DNA of 64,000 bases from NCBI RefSeq assembly GCF_022879575.1, contig NZ_CP084263.1, forward strand, positions 372,001 to 436,000, given 5' to 3'. The notes below the pieces were generated by a model. The model was not told the origin of the DNA. It did not search any database and worked only from the letters and a program-made list of their open reading frames with translations. The translations under genes were made by a program, and so were the position numbers. Positions 26,516 to 35,603 of the stretch are shown piece after piece. Each line of letters begins with the position of its first letter. Positions within the stretch are counted from its first letter, which is position 1. This DNA comes from Caballeronia sp. SL2Y3 (GTDB taxonomy: Bacteria; Pseudomonadota; Gammaproteobacteria; Burkholderiales; Burkholderiaceae).

Positions 26516-27622
26516 ATGAACTCGGTTGATGCGTCGCATGTCGCATCCAACGCGCGCCCGGCGACGCATCGGCGCGGCGCCGGTTTCGCCCGGCGTTCCT
26601 ACGGGCTGCGCTGCATCGGCCTCGCGATGGGCTTCGTGCTCGTTCAAACGGTGCTGTGGATGCAGCATGCATCGGCCGGCGAGCGGCTATTCGTATTGGC
26701 GTATTGCTTCGGCTGGCCGCATCTGGCGTTTGTGCTCGCGCGCACCGGCGCCTACCCGGATCGCAGCGAGCGGCGCAATATCTACGTCGACAACCTCGCG
26801 GGCGCGATGATCGTCGTCGCGATGAAGTTCGCGTGGCTGCCGTCCACGCTCGTCCTCTTGATGTTCATGATGAACAACGTGGCGGCGGGCGGCGCGCGCC
26901 TGCTCGCTCGCGGCTTGCTCTTTTGTCTCGCGGGCTTTGCGCTCGGCGCGCTCGTGTTCGGCGTCGCATTCGACTGGGGCAGCGTGTCGGCGAGCACCAT
27001 CGCCAGCGCGCCGATGCTGATCGTCTATCCGTTGTCGCTCGGCATCGTCACGCACCGCACGGCGATAAAGCTCGCCGAGCGCTCCCGCGCGCTCAAGCAT
27101 CTGAACGAACGCGACGTGCTCACCGGCCTCCTGAACCGCGCGACGCTCGCGCGGCGTCTGGACGACACGCTCGCGCGGGCGCGGGCGGACCGCACGCGCG
27201 TGAGCGTGCTGTTCATCGATCTGGACGAATTCAAAGTGGTGAACGATTCGCTCGGCCATCATCTCGGCGACGAACTGCTGGCCACGGTGGCGGCGCGGCT
27301 CATGGCAACGGCTGGCGTCACGGAGCAGACCGGGCGATACGGCGGCGACGAATTCGTGATGGTGTCGACACTGCCCGCGCTGGAAGCGGTGAAGTCGCTG
27401 GCGGCGCGGCTCATCGACGCGGTGAACGCGCCGGTGCGGCTCGGCAGCGACACGGTCGGTCCGCGGCTGAGCGTGGGCATCAGCACGTGCCCCGAGGACG
27501 GCGACGAAGCGCAGCCGCTCCTCAACAAGGCCGACGCGGCGATGTATGCGGCCAAGCACGGGGGAAGAAACCGGTGGGTCGTGTTTGAGGAAGGGTTGGC
27601 GGAGGCTGAGGTGTACGCGTAG
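26516..27622 (+). CDS. MASE2-GGDEF diguanylate cyclase
   Basis: 368-residue membrane-bound cyclase making c-di-GMP from two GTP. Residues ~25-175 are a MASE2 sensor with five hydrophobic segments (LRCIGLAMGFVLVQTVLWMQ; FMMNNVAAGGARLLARGLLF). Residues ~195-355 are GGDEF, with the active-site RYGGDEF and IDLDEFKVVNDSLGHHLGDE. The inhibitory I-site RxxD normally 5 residues before GGDEF is absent (GVTE), so product feedback is probably lost. Start chosen at MNSVDASHV; upstream in-frame ATGs exist at 26441 and 26468. Single gene. Confidence 0.9.
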   Translation: MNSVDASHVASNARPATHRRGAGFARRSYGLRCIGLAMGFVLVQTVLWMQHASAGERLFVLAYCFGWPHLAFVLARTGAYPDRSERRNIYVDNLAGAMIVVAMKFAWLPSTLVLLMFMMNNVAAGGARLLARGLLFCLAGFALGALVFGVAFDWGSVSASTIASAPMLIVYPLSLGIVTHRTAIKLAERSRALKHLNERDVLTGLLNRATLARRLDDTLARARADRTRVSVLFIDLDEFKVVNDSLGHHLGDELLATVAARLMATAGVTEQTGRYGGDEFVMVSTLPALEAVKSLAARLIDAVNAPVRLGSDTVGPRLSVGISTCPEDGDEAQPLLNKADAAMYAAKHGGRNRWVVFEEGLAEAEVYA

Positions 27623-27689
27623 GTCGGCGACTGATATTCGATAGAGGGCAAGGTTCGCCGTCAGCAATAGGCGCGGCGTCGTGCATCCA

Positions 27690-27870
27690 GGAATCGCGCT
27701 TCAACGTGTTCGGCGACCGCCCGTGTCTTCGACCATCTTCGCCTTCGGCTCGAACCGATCCTCGATGCCGAGCTTCGCGAACATTTCGTTCTTGATGTAC
27801 ACGCCGCTCGCGCTGTCCGAATACGCGATGAATCTGGCCTTCCATGCCGATGCAAGAGCCAGGCATCACC
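27690..27870 (-). pseudogene. Remnant of a ModA-like solute-binding protein
   Basis: On the minus strand this gap encodes ARFIAYSDSASGVYIKNEMF followed by AKLGIEDRFEPKAKMVED, which matches the internal region of molybdate-type (ModA-like) substrate-binding proteins. The frame is broken by a stop shortly after, and continuation (VAEHVEARFLDA) is only found in another frame. Neither a start nor a C-terminus is present, so it is a gene fragment. The surrounding 27623-27987 holds nothing else recognisable. Confidence 0.5.
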
Positions 27871-27987
27871 GCCTTACGCGATATGCGATGGTGGAAGGAT
27901 TGAAGCCGCCGTCATCGCGCGGCGGAACGCGACTGAGGGCATCTAGTATGTGCATTCGATCGACCAAACCGCCTCGCGCCACACCCC

Positions 27988-28299
27988 CTACTTCCCCCCC
28001 ACCCCCGACGCCCCACCCGCCTTCCCCTGCTGCCGCGCGGTTTCCTCGCGCTTCAGTTCGGCCGGCGGCGTGCCGGTTTGCGTCGCGGCGCCCTGACCGC
28101 CCTGCGGACTCGCGCCTTGCCCGCTCTGCCCCGTCTGCCCGCCGCGCACGCCCATGCCTTCGTTGCGCTGCTGATTGCCCGGCGTCGCCTGCGCGAGCAG
28201 GAGCGCGGAGCCGCCAGCGTCGTTCGCCGAGGCGGGCGTCGCTGCGATTACCGCAGTGGTGAGCACCAGACCCAATGCCGCTGTGTACTTGCCCGTCAT
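27988..28299 (-). CDS. Small secreted low-complexity protein
   Basis: 103 residues starting MTGKYTAALGLVLTTAVIAA at 28299, behind AAGGAGAATG-like sequence. It has a Sec signal peptide (cleavage near ASA-ND), then a Gly/Gln/Ala/Thr-rich tail (GGQTGQSGQGASPQGGQGAA). No domain known. Small secreted Gln/Gly-rich proteins like this are common in Burkholderiales and unassigned. The stop lies in a C-rich tract (G-run on the coding strand). Confidence 0.6.
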   Translation of the reverse strand: MTGKYTAALGLVLTTAVIAATPASANDAGGSALLLAQATPGNQQRNEGMGVRGGQTGQSGQGASPQGGQGAATQTGTPPAELKREETARQQGKAGGASGVGGK

Positions 28300-28367
28300 T
28301 GCATTCTCCTTCGAATTATTCGACCAGCATCCGTGCAATGCGCATGCCACGCGCGGCATCGAAGCTC

Positions 28368-29381
28368 CTACCACTCGACGCAGATCTTCCCCAGATGCGC
28401 CGCGCTTTGCTGATAACGGAAGGCATCCGCGAGCGCATCGAAGTCGAAAGTCCGGTCGATGACAGGCCGCACGCCGCTCTGTTGCAGCGCGCGCACATAC
28501 TCCTGCTGTTGCCGCCGGCTGCCGACGATCAGCCCCTGCAAGCGCGCCTGCCGCGCCATCAAAAGCGACGTCGGCACCGTGCCTTCGCGCCCCGTCAGCA
28601 CGCCGATCAGTGAGATATGCCCGCCCACGCGCACCGCCTCGATGGACTGCGCGAGCGTGCCCGGCCCGCCTACTTCGATCACGTGATCGACGCCTCGTCC
28701 GCCGGTCAGCTCACGCACTTGCGCCGCCCATTTCTCGTGTTCGCGGTAGTTGACGACCTCGTCCGCGCCGAGCGCCTTCGCGCGCTCGAGCTTCTCGTCG
28801 GACGACGACGTGACGATGACTCGCGCGCCCATCATCTTGCCGATCTGCAACGCCGCGATCGACACGCCGCCGGTGCCGAGCGCCAGCACGGTATCGCCGG
28901 CCTTCAGCGCCCCGTCCTCCACGAGCGCGCGCCACGCGGTGAGGCCCGCTGTCGTGATGGTCGCGGCTTCGGCGTGACGCCAGCCGCGCGGCGCGTGAGT
29001 GAAGGCGGTCGCCGCGCGCACCACGTGCATCGCCGCCATGCCGTCGATGCCGTCGCCCGGCGTGCCCGCGAAGTTGCCCACCTCGGCTTGCGCGGCGCCG
29101 TCGAGCCATTGCGGAAAGAAGCACGACATCACAGATTCGCCCACGGCGAACTCGGTCACGCCCTCGCCGAGCGCCTCCACGACGCCCGCGCCGTCCGCCA
29201 TCGGCACGCGGCCATCGGCGGCCGGGCTCTTGCCGCTCACCACGAGCAGGTCGTGGAAATTGAGCGATGTCGCATGTATCGCAACGCGGATCTGTCCAGG
29301 CCCCGGCTCGCCCGGATCGGCGATGTCGCGAACTTCCAGCTTGTCCAGTCCGCCCGGCGCGCGGACGACGTATGCCTTCAT
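28368..29381 (-). CDS. NAD(P)-dependent alcohol dehydrogenase (MDR/quinone-oxidoreductase-like)
   Basis: 337-residue medium-chain dehydrogenase/reductase. The N-terminal GroES-like domain opens MKAYVVRAPGGLDKLEVRDI. The Rossmann motif is LALGTGGVSIAALQIGKMMG (about residues 168-187). The catalytic Cys/His zinc ligands of classical ADH are not evident (LNFHDLLVV replaces the GxCxxD region), so it is probably a zinc-independent reductase of the QOR/enoyl-reductase type. It is 101 nt downstream of the aldo/keto reductase, likely one operon controlled by the LysR at 30615. Confidence 0.86.
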   Translation of the reverse strand: MKAYVVRAPGGLDKLEVRDIADPGEPGPGQIRVAIHATSLNFHDLLVVSGKSPAADGRVPMADGAGVVEALGEGVTEFAVGESVMSCFFPQWLDGAAQAEVGNFAGTPGDGIDGMAAMHVVRAATAFTHAPRGWRHAEAATITTAGLTAWRALVEDGALKAGDTVLALGTGGVSIAALQIGKMMGARVIVTSSSDEKLERAKALGADEVVNYREHEKWAAQVRELTGGRGVDHVIEVGGPGTLAQSIEAVRVGGHISLIGVLTGREGTVPTSLLMARQARLQGLIVGSRRQQQEYVRALQQSGVRPVIDRTFDFDALADAFRYQQSAAHLGKICVEW

Positions 29382-29482
29382 CAGAATCTCCTTGGCCGCG
29401 CTGCGGCAGTGAATCGGTCGCGCGATGAAAAGCGCGCGCGATTCACGTCGCAACTCGTGGACCCGCTCAGTCATGCGCGCGG

Positions 29483-30487
29483 TCAGCCTTTCTCGCTGTC
29501 GAGATGCGCCATCTGCACCGCCGCATAGCGGTCTCCGGCGGCCGCGCCCTTCGGCACCGCGGCCTCGATGGCGGCGATATCGTCCGCGTTCAGCGAGACG
29601 TCCATTGCGCCCAGCGATTCGACGAGCCGCTCTCGCGTGCGCGCGCCGATGACCGGCACGATGTCCTCGCCCTGCGCGAGCACCCATGCAATCGCGATCT
29701 GCGCCACGCTCACGCCCTTCTTCTGCGCGATCTGCGCGAGCGCATCGACGAGCGCGAGGTTGCGCTCGACGTTGCCTTCCTGAAACCGCGGGCTGTGCGC
29801 GCGCCAGTCGCCCGCTTGCGCCGATGCCTTCGTCCAGTGGCCGCTGATGAGTCCGCGCGACAGCACGCCGTACGCCGTGATGCCGATGCCGAGTTCGCGG
29901 CACGCCGGCAGAATCGCGTCCTCGATGCCGCGCGAGATCAGCGAGTATTCGATTTGCAGATCGCAGACCGGATGCACGGCGGCGGCCTTGCGGATCGTCG
30001 CCGCGCCCACTTCGGACAGTCCGACGTGGCGCACATAGCCGGCCTGGATCATGTCCGCGATCGCGCCCACGGTGTCTTCGATCGGCACCTTGGGATCGAG
30101 CCGCGCGGGGCGGTAAATGTCGATATGGTCTACTTGCAGGCGCTGCAACGTGTAGGCGAGAAAGTTCTTCACCGCATTGGGCCGCGCGTCGTAGTCGGTC
30201 CAGTTGCCCGACGGCTCGCGCATGCCGCCGAACTTCACGCTGATGATCGCCGAATCGCGGCGCGACGGCGGCGCGCTCTTCAGCGCCTCCGCGATCAGCA
30301 TTTCGTTGTGGCCCATGCCGTAGAAGTCGCCGGTATCGAGCAGCGTGACGCCGGCTTCGAGCGCGGCGTGAATCGTCGCGATGCTTTCCGCGCGGTCGGA
30401 CGGGCCGTACATGCCGGACATGCCCATGCACCCGAGACCGAGGGCGGACGACTGCGGTCCCGTCTTGCCGAGTTGACGCACTTTCAT
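29483..30487 (-). CDS. Aldo/keto reductase
   Basis: 334-residue AKR of the YghZ/AKR13-like group. It begins [20 protein letters not shown]. The catalytic tetrad region is visible as [14 protein letters not shown] (Asp, Tyr), the Lys of ISVKFGG and the His in HIDIYRPAR. It reduces aldehydes or ketones with NADPH. It is divergent from the LysR gene (127-bp spacer) and precedes the MDR gene. Confidence 0.92.
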   Translation of the reverse strand: MKVRQLGKTGPQSSALGLGCMGMSGMYGPSDRAESIATIHAALEAGVTLLDTGDFYGMGHNEMLIAEALKSAPPSRRDSAIISVKFGGMREPSGNWTDYDARPNAVKNFLAYTLQRLQVDHIDIYRPARLDPKVPIEDTVGAIADMIQAGYVRHVGLSEVGAATIRKAAAVHPVCDLQIEYSLISRGIEDAILPACRELGIGITAYGVLSRGLISGHWTKASAQAGDWRAHSPRFQEGNVERNLALVDALAQIAQKKGVSVAQIAIAWVLAQGEDIVPVIGARTRERLVESLGAMDVSLNADDIAAIEAAVPKGAAAGDRYAAVQMAHLDSEKG

Positions 30488-30614
30488 GTTGATTCTCCGA
30501 ACGAGATAGTCAGACGATGGAGCCCGCGAACCCGGGCTTGCGATGCATTATCCGAGCAAACCTCGCGTGCGATAATCCGCCTCAATTCGAATGGGCTGTG
30601 CGCCGAGGCGAACA

Positions 30615-31526
30615 ATGAGCGAACCGGATCTGTCGGACCTGCATGCGTATCTCGCGGTGGCGCGCTCACGCGGCTTCCGTCAGGCGGCGCTGTTGCGCGG
30701 CGTGTCCGCTTCGTCTCTGAGCGACGCCATTCGCCGTCTCGAAGCGCGGCTCGGAGTACGTCTTCTGAACCGCACGACGCGCAGCGTCACGCCGACGGAA
30801 GCCGGGCAGCGTCTGATCGAGCGGCTCACGCCCGCATTCGCGGAGATCGCCGGCGCACTCGACGCCGTCAACGTCTTTCGCGACAGTCCCACGGGCACGC
30901 TGCGTCTCAATGTGCCGACGATCGCCTCGCGGGAAATTCTGCCGTCCATCATTCCGCGCTTCTTAGCAGCGCATCCGGGCATCTCGCTCGAAGTCAGCGC
31001 AACCGACAACTTCATCGACGTGCTCGCCGCGGGTTTCGACGCCGGCATCCGCTACGACGAAAGCATCGAGCGCGACATGATCGCCGTGCCGATCGGACCG
31101 CGCACGCAACGCTTCGTCGCGGCGGCCGCGCCTGCGTATCTCGAAGCGCATGGCGAGCCGAAGCATCCGCGCGAACTCGTGAATCACGCGTGCATCGGGC
31201 ATCGCTTTGAAAGCGGCGTGCTCGCGTCGTGGGAATTCAAGCGCGGCGGCAAGACAGTGCGCATTACGCCGCGCGGGCCGCTTGCCACGACATCGATTGA
31301 ACTGAGCCGCAGCGCCGCGCTCGCCGGACTCGGCCTGACCTACACCTTCGAAGAATTCGTCCGCGCGGAAATCGAGCGCGGCACGCTGGTTCCCGTGCTC
31401 AAGCCGTGGTGGCAGAGCTTTCCGGGGCCGTCCCTCTACTACCCGAGTCGCGCGCATATGCCCGGGCCGCTGCGCGCATTCGTCGACTTCCTTCGGGCGC
31501 AGAACGCGTCGCGCGTCGAGAAGTAA
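30615..31526 (+). CDS. LysR-family transcriptional regulator
   Basis: 303-residue LysR regulator starting MSEPDLSDLHAYLAVARSRG. HTH at residues ~16-60 (GFRQAALLRGVSASSLSDAI), effector domain from ~90 (GTLRLNVPTIASREILPSII). Its group (HTH with ASSLSDAIRRLEARLGVRLL) commonly controls divergently encoded oxidoreductases; here the neighbour is the aldo/keto reductase and MDR pair. The upstream in-frame ATG at 30591 is a weaker start candidate. Confidence 0.9.
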   Translation: MSEPDLSDLHAYLAVARSRGFRQAALLRGVSASSLSDAIRRLEARLGVRLLNRTTRSVTPTEAGQRLIERLTPAFAEIAGALDAVNVFRDSPTGTLRLNVPTIASREILPSIIPRFLAAHPGISLEVSATDNFIDVLAAGFDAGIRYDESIERDMIAVPIGPRTQRFVAAAAPAYLEAHGEPKHPRELVNHACIGHRFESGVLASWEFKRGGKTVRITPRGPLATTSIELSRSAALAGLGLTYTFEEFVRAEIERGTLVPVLKPWWQSFPGPSLYYPSRAHMPGPLRAFVDFLRAQNASRVEK

Positions 31527-31892
31527 CTTATACCGTTGCCAGAATTGTCCCAGTAAATTTGTTAGACGAAAGCTAAAGTTGGTCTAGCGAGGGACGTTAA
31601 ACAAGCAAGAAGAGCAACAACTGGTTACAAACACGGTAAGTTCTTCCTAAAGCGACTCGGCTGCAAACGTTTGCACCGCATGCACTTCCGTCCCTGAAAC
31701 ACATGGAGGCACGCAAGCGCACGCGCTCGGCATCCGACTCGGAGTTACGCAGCTTTGCCCGCCCGCAGGGATACGCGGGACCCTGGCCCGTTGCCGACCC
31801 GCCCCTGAAACGGCGCTCCGGACAGCACGCCTCTTCTTGACGATGCACGCTTGTCTATCAGTACTACTTACCATACTAACCAACAAAAAGTC
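31527..31892 (+). promoter_or_regulatory. Long leader/promoter region of the glycoside hydrolase gene
   Basis: 366 bp without a gene. It is AT-rich at 31,530-31,660 (probable promoter), then strongly structured and GC-rich. Segments such as ccgcagggatacgcggg (31770s) and multiple C-runs could form a folded 5' UTR. No known riboswitch consensus is recognised. The operator-like palindrome at 31662-31675 sits here. Confidence 0.45.
31662..31675. promoter_or_regulatory. LacI-family-like operator palindrome
   Basis: Perfect 14-bp palindrome TGCAAACGTTTGCA, with the central CAAACGTTTG core characteristic of PurR/RbsR/FruR-type LacI-family operators. It lies ~218 bp before the ATG of the glycoside-hydrolase-like gene. 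No LacI-family gene is in the window, so the regulator would be encoded elsewhere. Confidence 0.55.
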
Positions 31893-32966
31893 ATGACCCA
31901 GACCACCACACGACGCCTCTTCGCGCGCAAGGCCGCCCTCGCCGCCGCACTGACCACCGGATTGCTGCTCGCCGCTTGCGGCGGTGGCAGCGCCGCCGAC
32001 TCCGCTTTCGATACAGCCGCCACCGCGAAGGTCACGACCGTGCCGGGCAGCATTTTCTACGGCATCAACGGGCATAACAACGAAGGCGGCGCGTACGACA
32101 TCTCGACGCCCACGCTTCAGCTTCAGCAGGTGAAGGACCTCGGCGCCACCATGTACCGCAACGAGGTGTACAACCTCGGCTCGGCGACCAAGCTCGCCGG
32201 TATTGCAAAGACGGCGGCTGCAGCGGGCGTGACGGTTTATCCCGTGCTGCTGATCGGTGTGAGCAGCTTCACGAACGAAACTGACGCCTACAACGCGGGC
32301 TTCACGCTCGGCCAGCAAACGGCGACGGCATACAAGTACCCGTACTACGAAGTCAGCAACGAGCTGGACAGCAGCCTTCTGACCGGCAATGTGGACGGCG
32401 TGTACCCGCAGCAGTTCGTCAACGCCAAGTTCCAGATCGCGCGCGGCATCGTGCGCGGCATGATCGCGGGCATCAAGTCGGTGGATACGAACGGCAAGAT
32501 CATCATCGGCGGCGGCGCGTGGATGCACTACGGCTTCGACCAGATGCTGTGGAACGGCACGCAGCCGGACGGCACGTCGGGCTATCCGAAGGTGACGTGG
32601 GACATCACGGCATGGCACTGGTATTCGGATCAGGGCGACATCACGCATGCTTGCGGCGGCACCGGCTGTCACGACATCCTCGCGACGCTGCAACAGTTCG
32701 GCAAGCCGATCTGGATCAACGAGTTCGGCGTGCGGCCGTGGCTCGGCACGGATGACCAGATCGCGTCGTACCTCGTGGGCAACAAGATGATGGCGCAGTT
32801 CGTCTCGATCGCGTCCAAGTACAACATCCAGTCGATCCAGGCGTATCAGCTGTATGACGACCCCGTTGGCGGCGAAGGCAACTACGGTCTCTTGAAGAAC
32901 GACGGCAAGACGGTCAAGGCGGCCTACAGCGCGTTCAAGAACTTCGTGGCGACTAACCCGAAGTAA
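31893..32966 (+). CDS. Secreted glycoside-hydrolase-like lipoprotein
   Basis: 357 residues. The start at 31893 gives MTQTTTRRLFARKAALAAAL, with lipobox LLAAC followed by GGGS, hence probably lipid-anchored. The mature part reads as a (beta/alpha)8 clan-A hydrolase: the acid/base NE pair in YYEVSNELD (about residue 166) and the nucleophile-like WINEFGV (about residue 270). FYGINGHNNEGG near the N-terminus also fits GH39/GH5-like enzymes that trim exopolysaccharide. Substrate unknown. It is monocistronic, followed by terminator hairpins. Confidence 0.75.
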   Translation: MTQTTTRRLFARKAALAAALTTGLLLAACGGGSAADSAFDTAATAKVTTVPGSIFYGINGHNNEGGAYDISTPTLQLQQVKDLGATMYRNEVYNLGSATKLAGIAKTAAAAGVTVYPVLLIGVSSFTNETDAYNAGFTLGQQTATAYKYPYYEVSNELDSSLLTGNVDGVYPQQFVNAKFQIARGIVRGMIAGIKSVDTNGKIIIGGGAWMHYGFDQMLWNGTQPDGTSGYPKVTWDITAWHWYSDQGDITHACGGTGCHDILATLQQFGKPIWINEFGVRPWLGTDDQIASYLVGNKMMAQFVSIASKYNIQSIQAYQLYDDPVGGEGNYGLLKNDGKTVKAAYSAFKNFVATNPK

Positions 32967-32973
32967 GCAGTAC

Positions 32974-33003
32974 GCGGGCAGATCGACGTGGCGGTCTGCC
33001 CGC
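32974..33003 (+). terminator. Terminator-like hairpin after the hydrolase gene
   Basis: 9-bp inverted repeat GCGGGCAGA / TCTGCCCGC with a 12-nt spacer, starting 8 nt after the stop codon at 32964-32966. Followed by mixed sequence rather than a T-run. Confidence 0.6.
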
Positions 33004-33032
33004 AAAGCTCGCACGAATCATCGACGAATGCT

Positions 33033-33071
33033 GGACGACGACGCGCTCCGTGATGAAGCGCGTCGTCGTCC
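33033..33071. terminator. Long perfect hairpin upstream of the catalase gene
   Basis: 15-bp perfect inverted repeat GGACGACGACGCGCT / AGCGCGTCGTCGTCC with a 9-nt loop, followed by attgtattg. It could terminate the hydrolase transcript (second hairpin in tandem) or be part of the catalase promoter region; the stem is among the longest in the window. Confidence 0.6.
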
Positions 33072-33185
33072 ATTGTATTGTCGATCGGTATGCGCGTTGC
33101 TACGATGAGGCGAACCGGCGGACAAGAAGCATGCCGCCGGCTCGACCACTCACCTGTGACTCTGGCACAGAGCAAGGAGCGCGCT

Positions 33186-34760
33186 ATGAGCGACAAGGCA
33201 TTTCTCACCACGCGACAGGGACATCCTGTTCCCGACAATCAGAGCATGCGCACCGTCGGCGAACGCGGCCCGGCGACGCTGGAAAATTATCCGTTCATCG
33301 AAAAGATTACTCACTTCGATCGCGAACGCATTCCCGAGCGCGTCGTGCATGCGCGCGGCACTGCGGCTCACGGCTACTTCGAGGCCTACGGCAAGATCGG
33401 CAATGAGCCGGCTTCCAAGTACACACGCGCCAAGGTCCTGACGCAAAGCGGCGTCAAGACGCCCGTTTTCCTGCGCTTTTCCACGGTGATCGGCGGCAAG
33501 GAGTCGCCCGAGACGGCACGCGATCCGCGCGGCTTCGCCATCAAGTTCTATACGGAAGACGGCAACTGGGACCTCGTCGGCAACAACCTCAAGATTTTCT
33601 TCATTCGCGATGCGATCAAGTTCCCGGACATGATCCACGCGTTCAAGCCCGATCCTGTCTCGAACCGGCAGGAGCCGTGGCGCTTCTACGATTTCATCGC
33701 GCATCATCCGGAATCGCTGCACATGGTGACGTGGGTCAAGAGTCCGTGGGGCATTCCCGCCGACTACCGCCACATGCAGGGTTCGAGCGTCAACACGTAC
33801 AAGCTCGTGAACGATCAGGGCGAAGCGGTGCTCGTCAAGTTCTCGTTCGAGCCGAAAGCGGGCGTCAGGAATCTGACCTCGCAGCAGGCGTCCGAGATTC
33901 AGGCGAAGGACGTGGGCCATGCCACGCGCGACCTGTACGATGCGATCGAACGCGGCGAGTTTCCCGAGTGGGAAATGTGCGTGCAGATCATGTCGGACGA
34001 TGAGCATCCCGAACTCGACTTCGATCCGCTCGACGACACGAAACGCTGGCCCGAGGACAAGTTTCCGCTCCTGCCGGTGGGACGTCTCGTGCTCGACCAG
34101 AATCCGAAGAACGTATTCGCCGAAACGGAGCAGTCCGCGTTCGGCACCGGCGTGCTGGTGGACGGCATCGACTTCTCCGACGACAAGATGCTGCAAGGAC
34201 GCACGCTCTCGTATTCGGATACGCAGCGGTATCGCGTTGGCCCCAACTATCTGCAACTGCCGGTCAATGCGCCGAAGAACGGCGCGCGCACGAATCAGCG
34301 CGACGGGCAGATGGCGTATTACGTCGATCAGGCGGGCGAGAACCCGCACGTCAACTATGAGCCGAGCATGATGGGTGGCCTGAAAGAAGCGCCGAAGAAG
34401 GAGCACGACTACCACCAGTGGGTCGAAGGGCATCTCGGACGCTATCAGACCTCACGCACGCAGGACGACTACAAGCAGGCCGGCGAGCGGTATCGTACGT
34501 TCGAGGATTGGGAGCGCGATGATCTGGTCGCGAACCTTGTGGAAGACATGAAGGCGTGCCCGAAGCCGATCGCGCTGCGCATGGTGTGGCACTTCTGGCA
34601 TTGCGATCCGGACTACGGAACGCGCGTCGCGCAGGGCGCGGGCATCGACCTGGAAGAAGCCAGGAAGCTGCCGCCGCTGGAAGGCAAGCCGCTTCCGGGC
34701 GAAGGCCGCGACACGCCGGCCTACACGACCAACGAGCCGGAAGAAGAAGCGGCGCGTTGA
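33186..34760 (+). CDS. Catalase (monofunctional, haem)
   Basis: 524-residue small-subunit (clade 3-like) catalase: 2 H2O2 to 2 H2O + O2. The catalytic His is in [14 protein letters not shown] (about residue 56), the Asn in [18 protein letters not shown], and the haem Tyr in [15 protein letters not shown] (about residue 340). AAGGAG precedes ATG 33186. The C-terminal tail is slightly extended ([16 protein letters not shown]). Regulation by OxyR is usual but no clear site was identified. Confidence 0.95.
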   Translation: MSDKAFLTTRQGHPVPDNQSMRTVGERGPATLENYPFIEKITHFDRERIPERVVHARGTAAHGYFEAYGKIGNEPASKYTRAKVLTQSGVKTPVFLRFSTVIGGKESPETARDPRGFAIKFYTEDGNWDLVGNNLKIFFIRDAIKFPDMIHAFKPDPVSNRQEPWRFYDFIAHHPESLHMVTWVKSPWGIPADYRHMQGSSVNTYKLVNDQGEAVLVKFSFEPKAGVRNLTSQQASEIQAKDVGHATRDLYDAIERGEFPEWEMCVQIMSDDEHPELDFDPLDDTKRWPEDKFPLLPVGRLVLDQNPKNVFAETEQSAFGTGVLVDGIDFSDDKMLQGRTLSYSDTQRYRVGPNYLQLPVNAPKNGARTNQRDGQMAYYVDQAGENPHVNYEPSMMGGLKEAPKKEHDYHQWVEGHLGRYQTSRTQDDYKQAGERYRTFEDWERDDLVANLVEDMKACPKPIALRMVWHFWHCDPDYGTRVAQGAGIDLEEARKLPPLEGKPLPGEGRDTPAYTTNEPEEEAAR

Positions 34761-34812
34761 TCGACGAACGGTTCGGGGCGCATGGCGCGAGCGCTTCGAA
34801 CCGTGCGCGTGG

Positions 34813-35142
34813 CTAGAAGAATCGCGGCGCGAGAAAGATGGTCAGCGCCGCGATCAGCCATGCCGCGAGTCCACCGAGAATCGCCAGCCGGTAGTCCACG
34901 AAATGCACGAGCACGTAGCATGTGCCCAGAAACACGAGGTAGGCGGGAATGGTGCGCGCGCCGGAGAGGCATGCGGTCCTGAAACCGGTCGCATCGCCCT
35001 TGGCGCCGACCACGAGCAGCGCCATGATCGCGAACGTGGGCGCAAGAGGCAGAATGCCGGGGAGCACGTTGCCCCGTTTGGATGCCATCGCGATCAGCGC
35101 GGTGACGAGACCGCCGAGCAGACCCTTCCACAATACGTCCAT
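34813..35142 (-). CDS. GlpM-like small membrane protein
   Basis: 109-residue hydrophobic protein with four predicted segments (KGLLGGLVTALIAMASKRGN; GILPLAPTFAIMALLVVGAK; TIPAYLVFLGTCYVLVHFV; LGGLAAWLIAALTIFLA). The length and the LPLAPTFA motif match the GlpM family, first noted in Pseudomonas, where it affects alginate. Actual function unknown. It is convergent with the catalase gene. Confidence 0.75.
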   Translation of the reverse strand: MDVLWKGLLGGLVTALIAMASKRGNVLPGILPLAPTFAIMALLVVGAKGDATGFRTACLSGARTIPAYLVFLGTCYVLVHFVDYRLAILGGLAAWLIAALTIFLAPRFF

Positions 35143-35224
35143 CGAATTTCCGTTGATGCAGGTGCGAAGCGGGGATTATAGGGAGAGTGGGACGGGCGTG
35201 GGCAGACCGAATGCAATCGCGCGC

Positions 35225-35602
35225 CTACTGATCCCGATATACCTCCACTGAATCAAACTCGATGAGCGCGTCGGCGCCAATGGACGCGTCGATAGAGGCG
35301 ATAAGCCTGGGCGGGTCATCTTTTCCCCACGGATATGAATCGTCGAGAGCGGAGCGAGCCTGCTTGAATTGCTGAGACTCGAAATCCGATAGGACAGTCA
35401 TCGACGAGATGATGTTTTGAATCAGGAAGTCTTTGACTAGACATCGCGTCGCCCCTCTGAAGACGACGCGGACCCGATCCTTTCGGTTATCGAACAAGAG
35501 TCTGAGTTCGACGACGGCCCCGAACATATCTGCCGAAATTGCGCACAAGTACCAATCGTGAAAAGCGTGATACTGCGCGATAACGCTCGAATTGTTTTCC
35601 AT
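35225..35602 (-). CDS. Candidate immunity protein
   Basis: 125 residues starting MENNSSVIAQYHAFHDWYLC at 35602. The ATG begins one nucleotide after the stop of the toxin-like gene (TGA-C-ATG), so translation is coupled. The composition is distinctly AT-richer than the flanking genes. It contains no enzyme motifs: an alpha/beta pattern with FDNRKDRVRVVFRGATRCLV. The arrangement toxin then small acidic partner is standard for polymorphic toxin systems. The family is not recognised. Confidence 0.55.
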   Translation of the reverse strand: MENNSSVIAQYHAFHDWYLCAISADMFGAVVELRLLFDNRKDRVRVVFRGATRCLVKDFLIQNIISSMTVLSDFESQQFKQARSALDDSYPWGKDDPPRLIASIDASIGADALIEFDSVEVYRDQ

Positions 35603-35603
35603 G

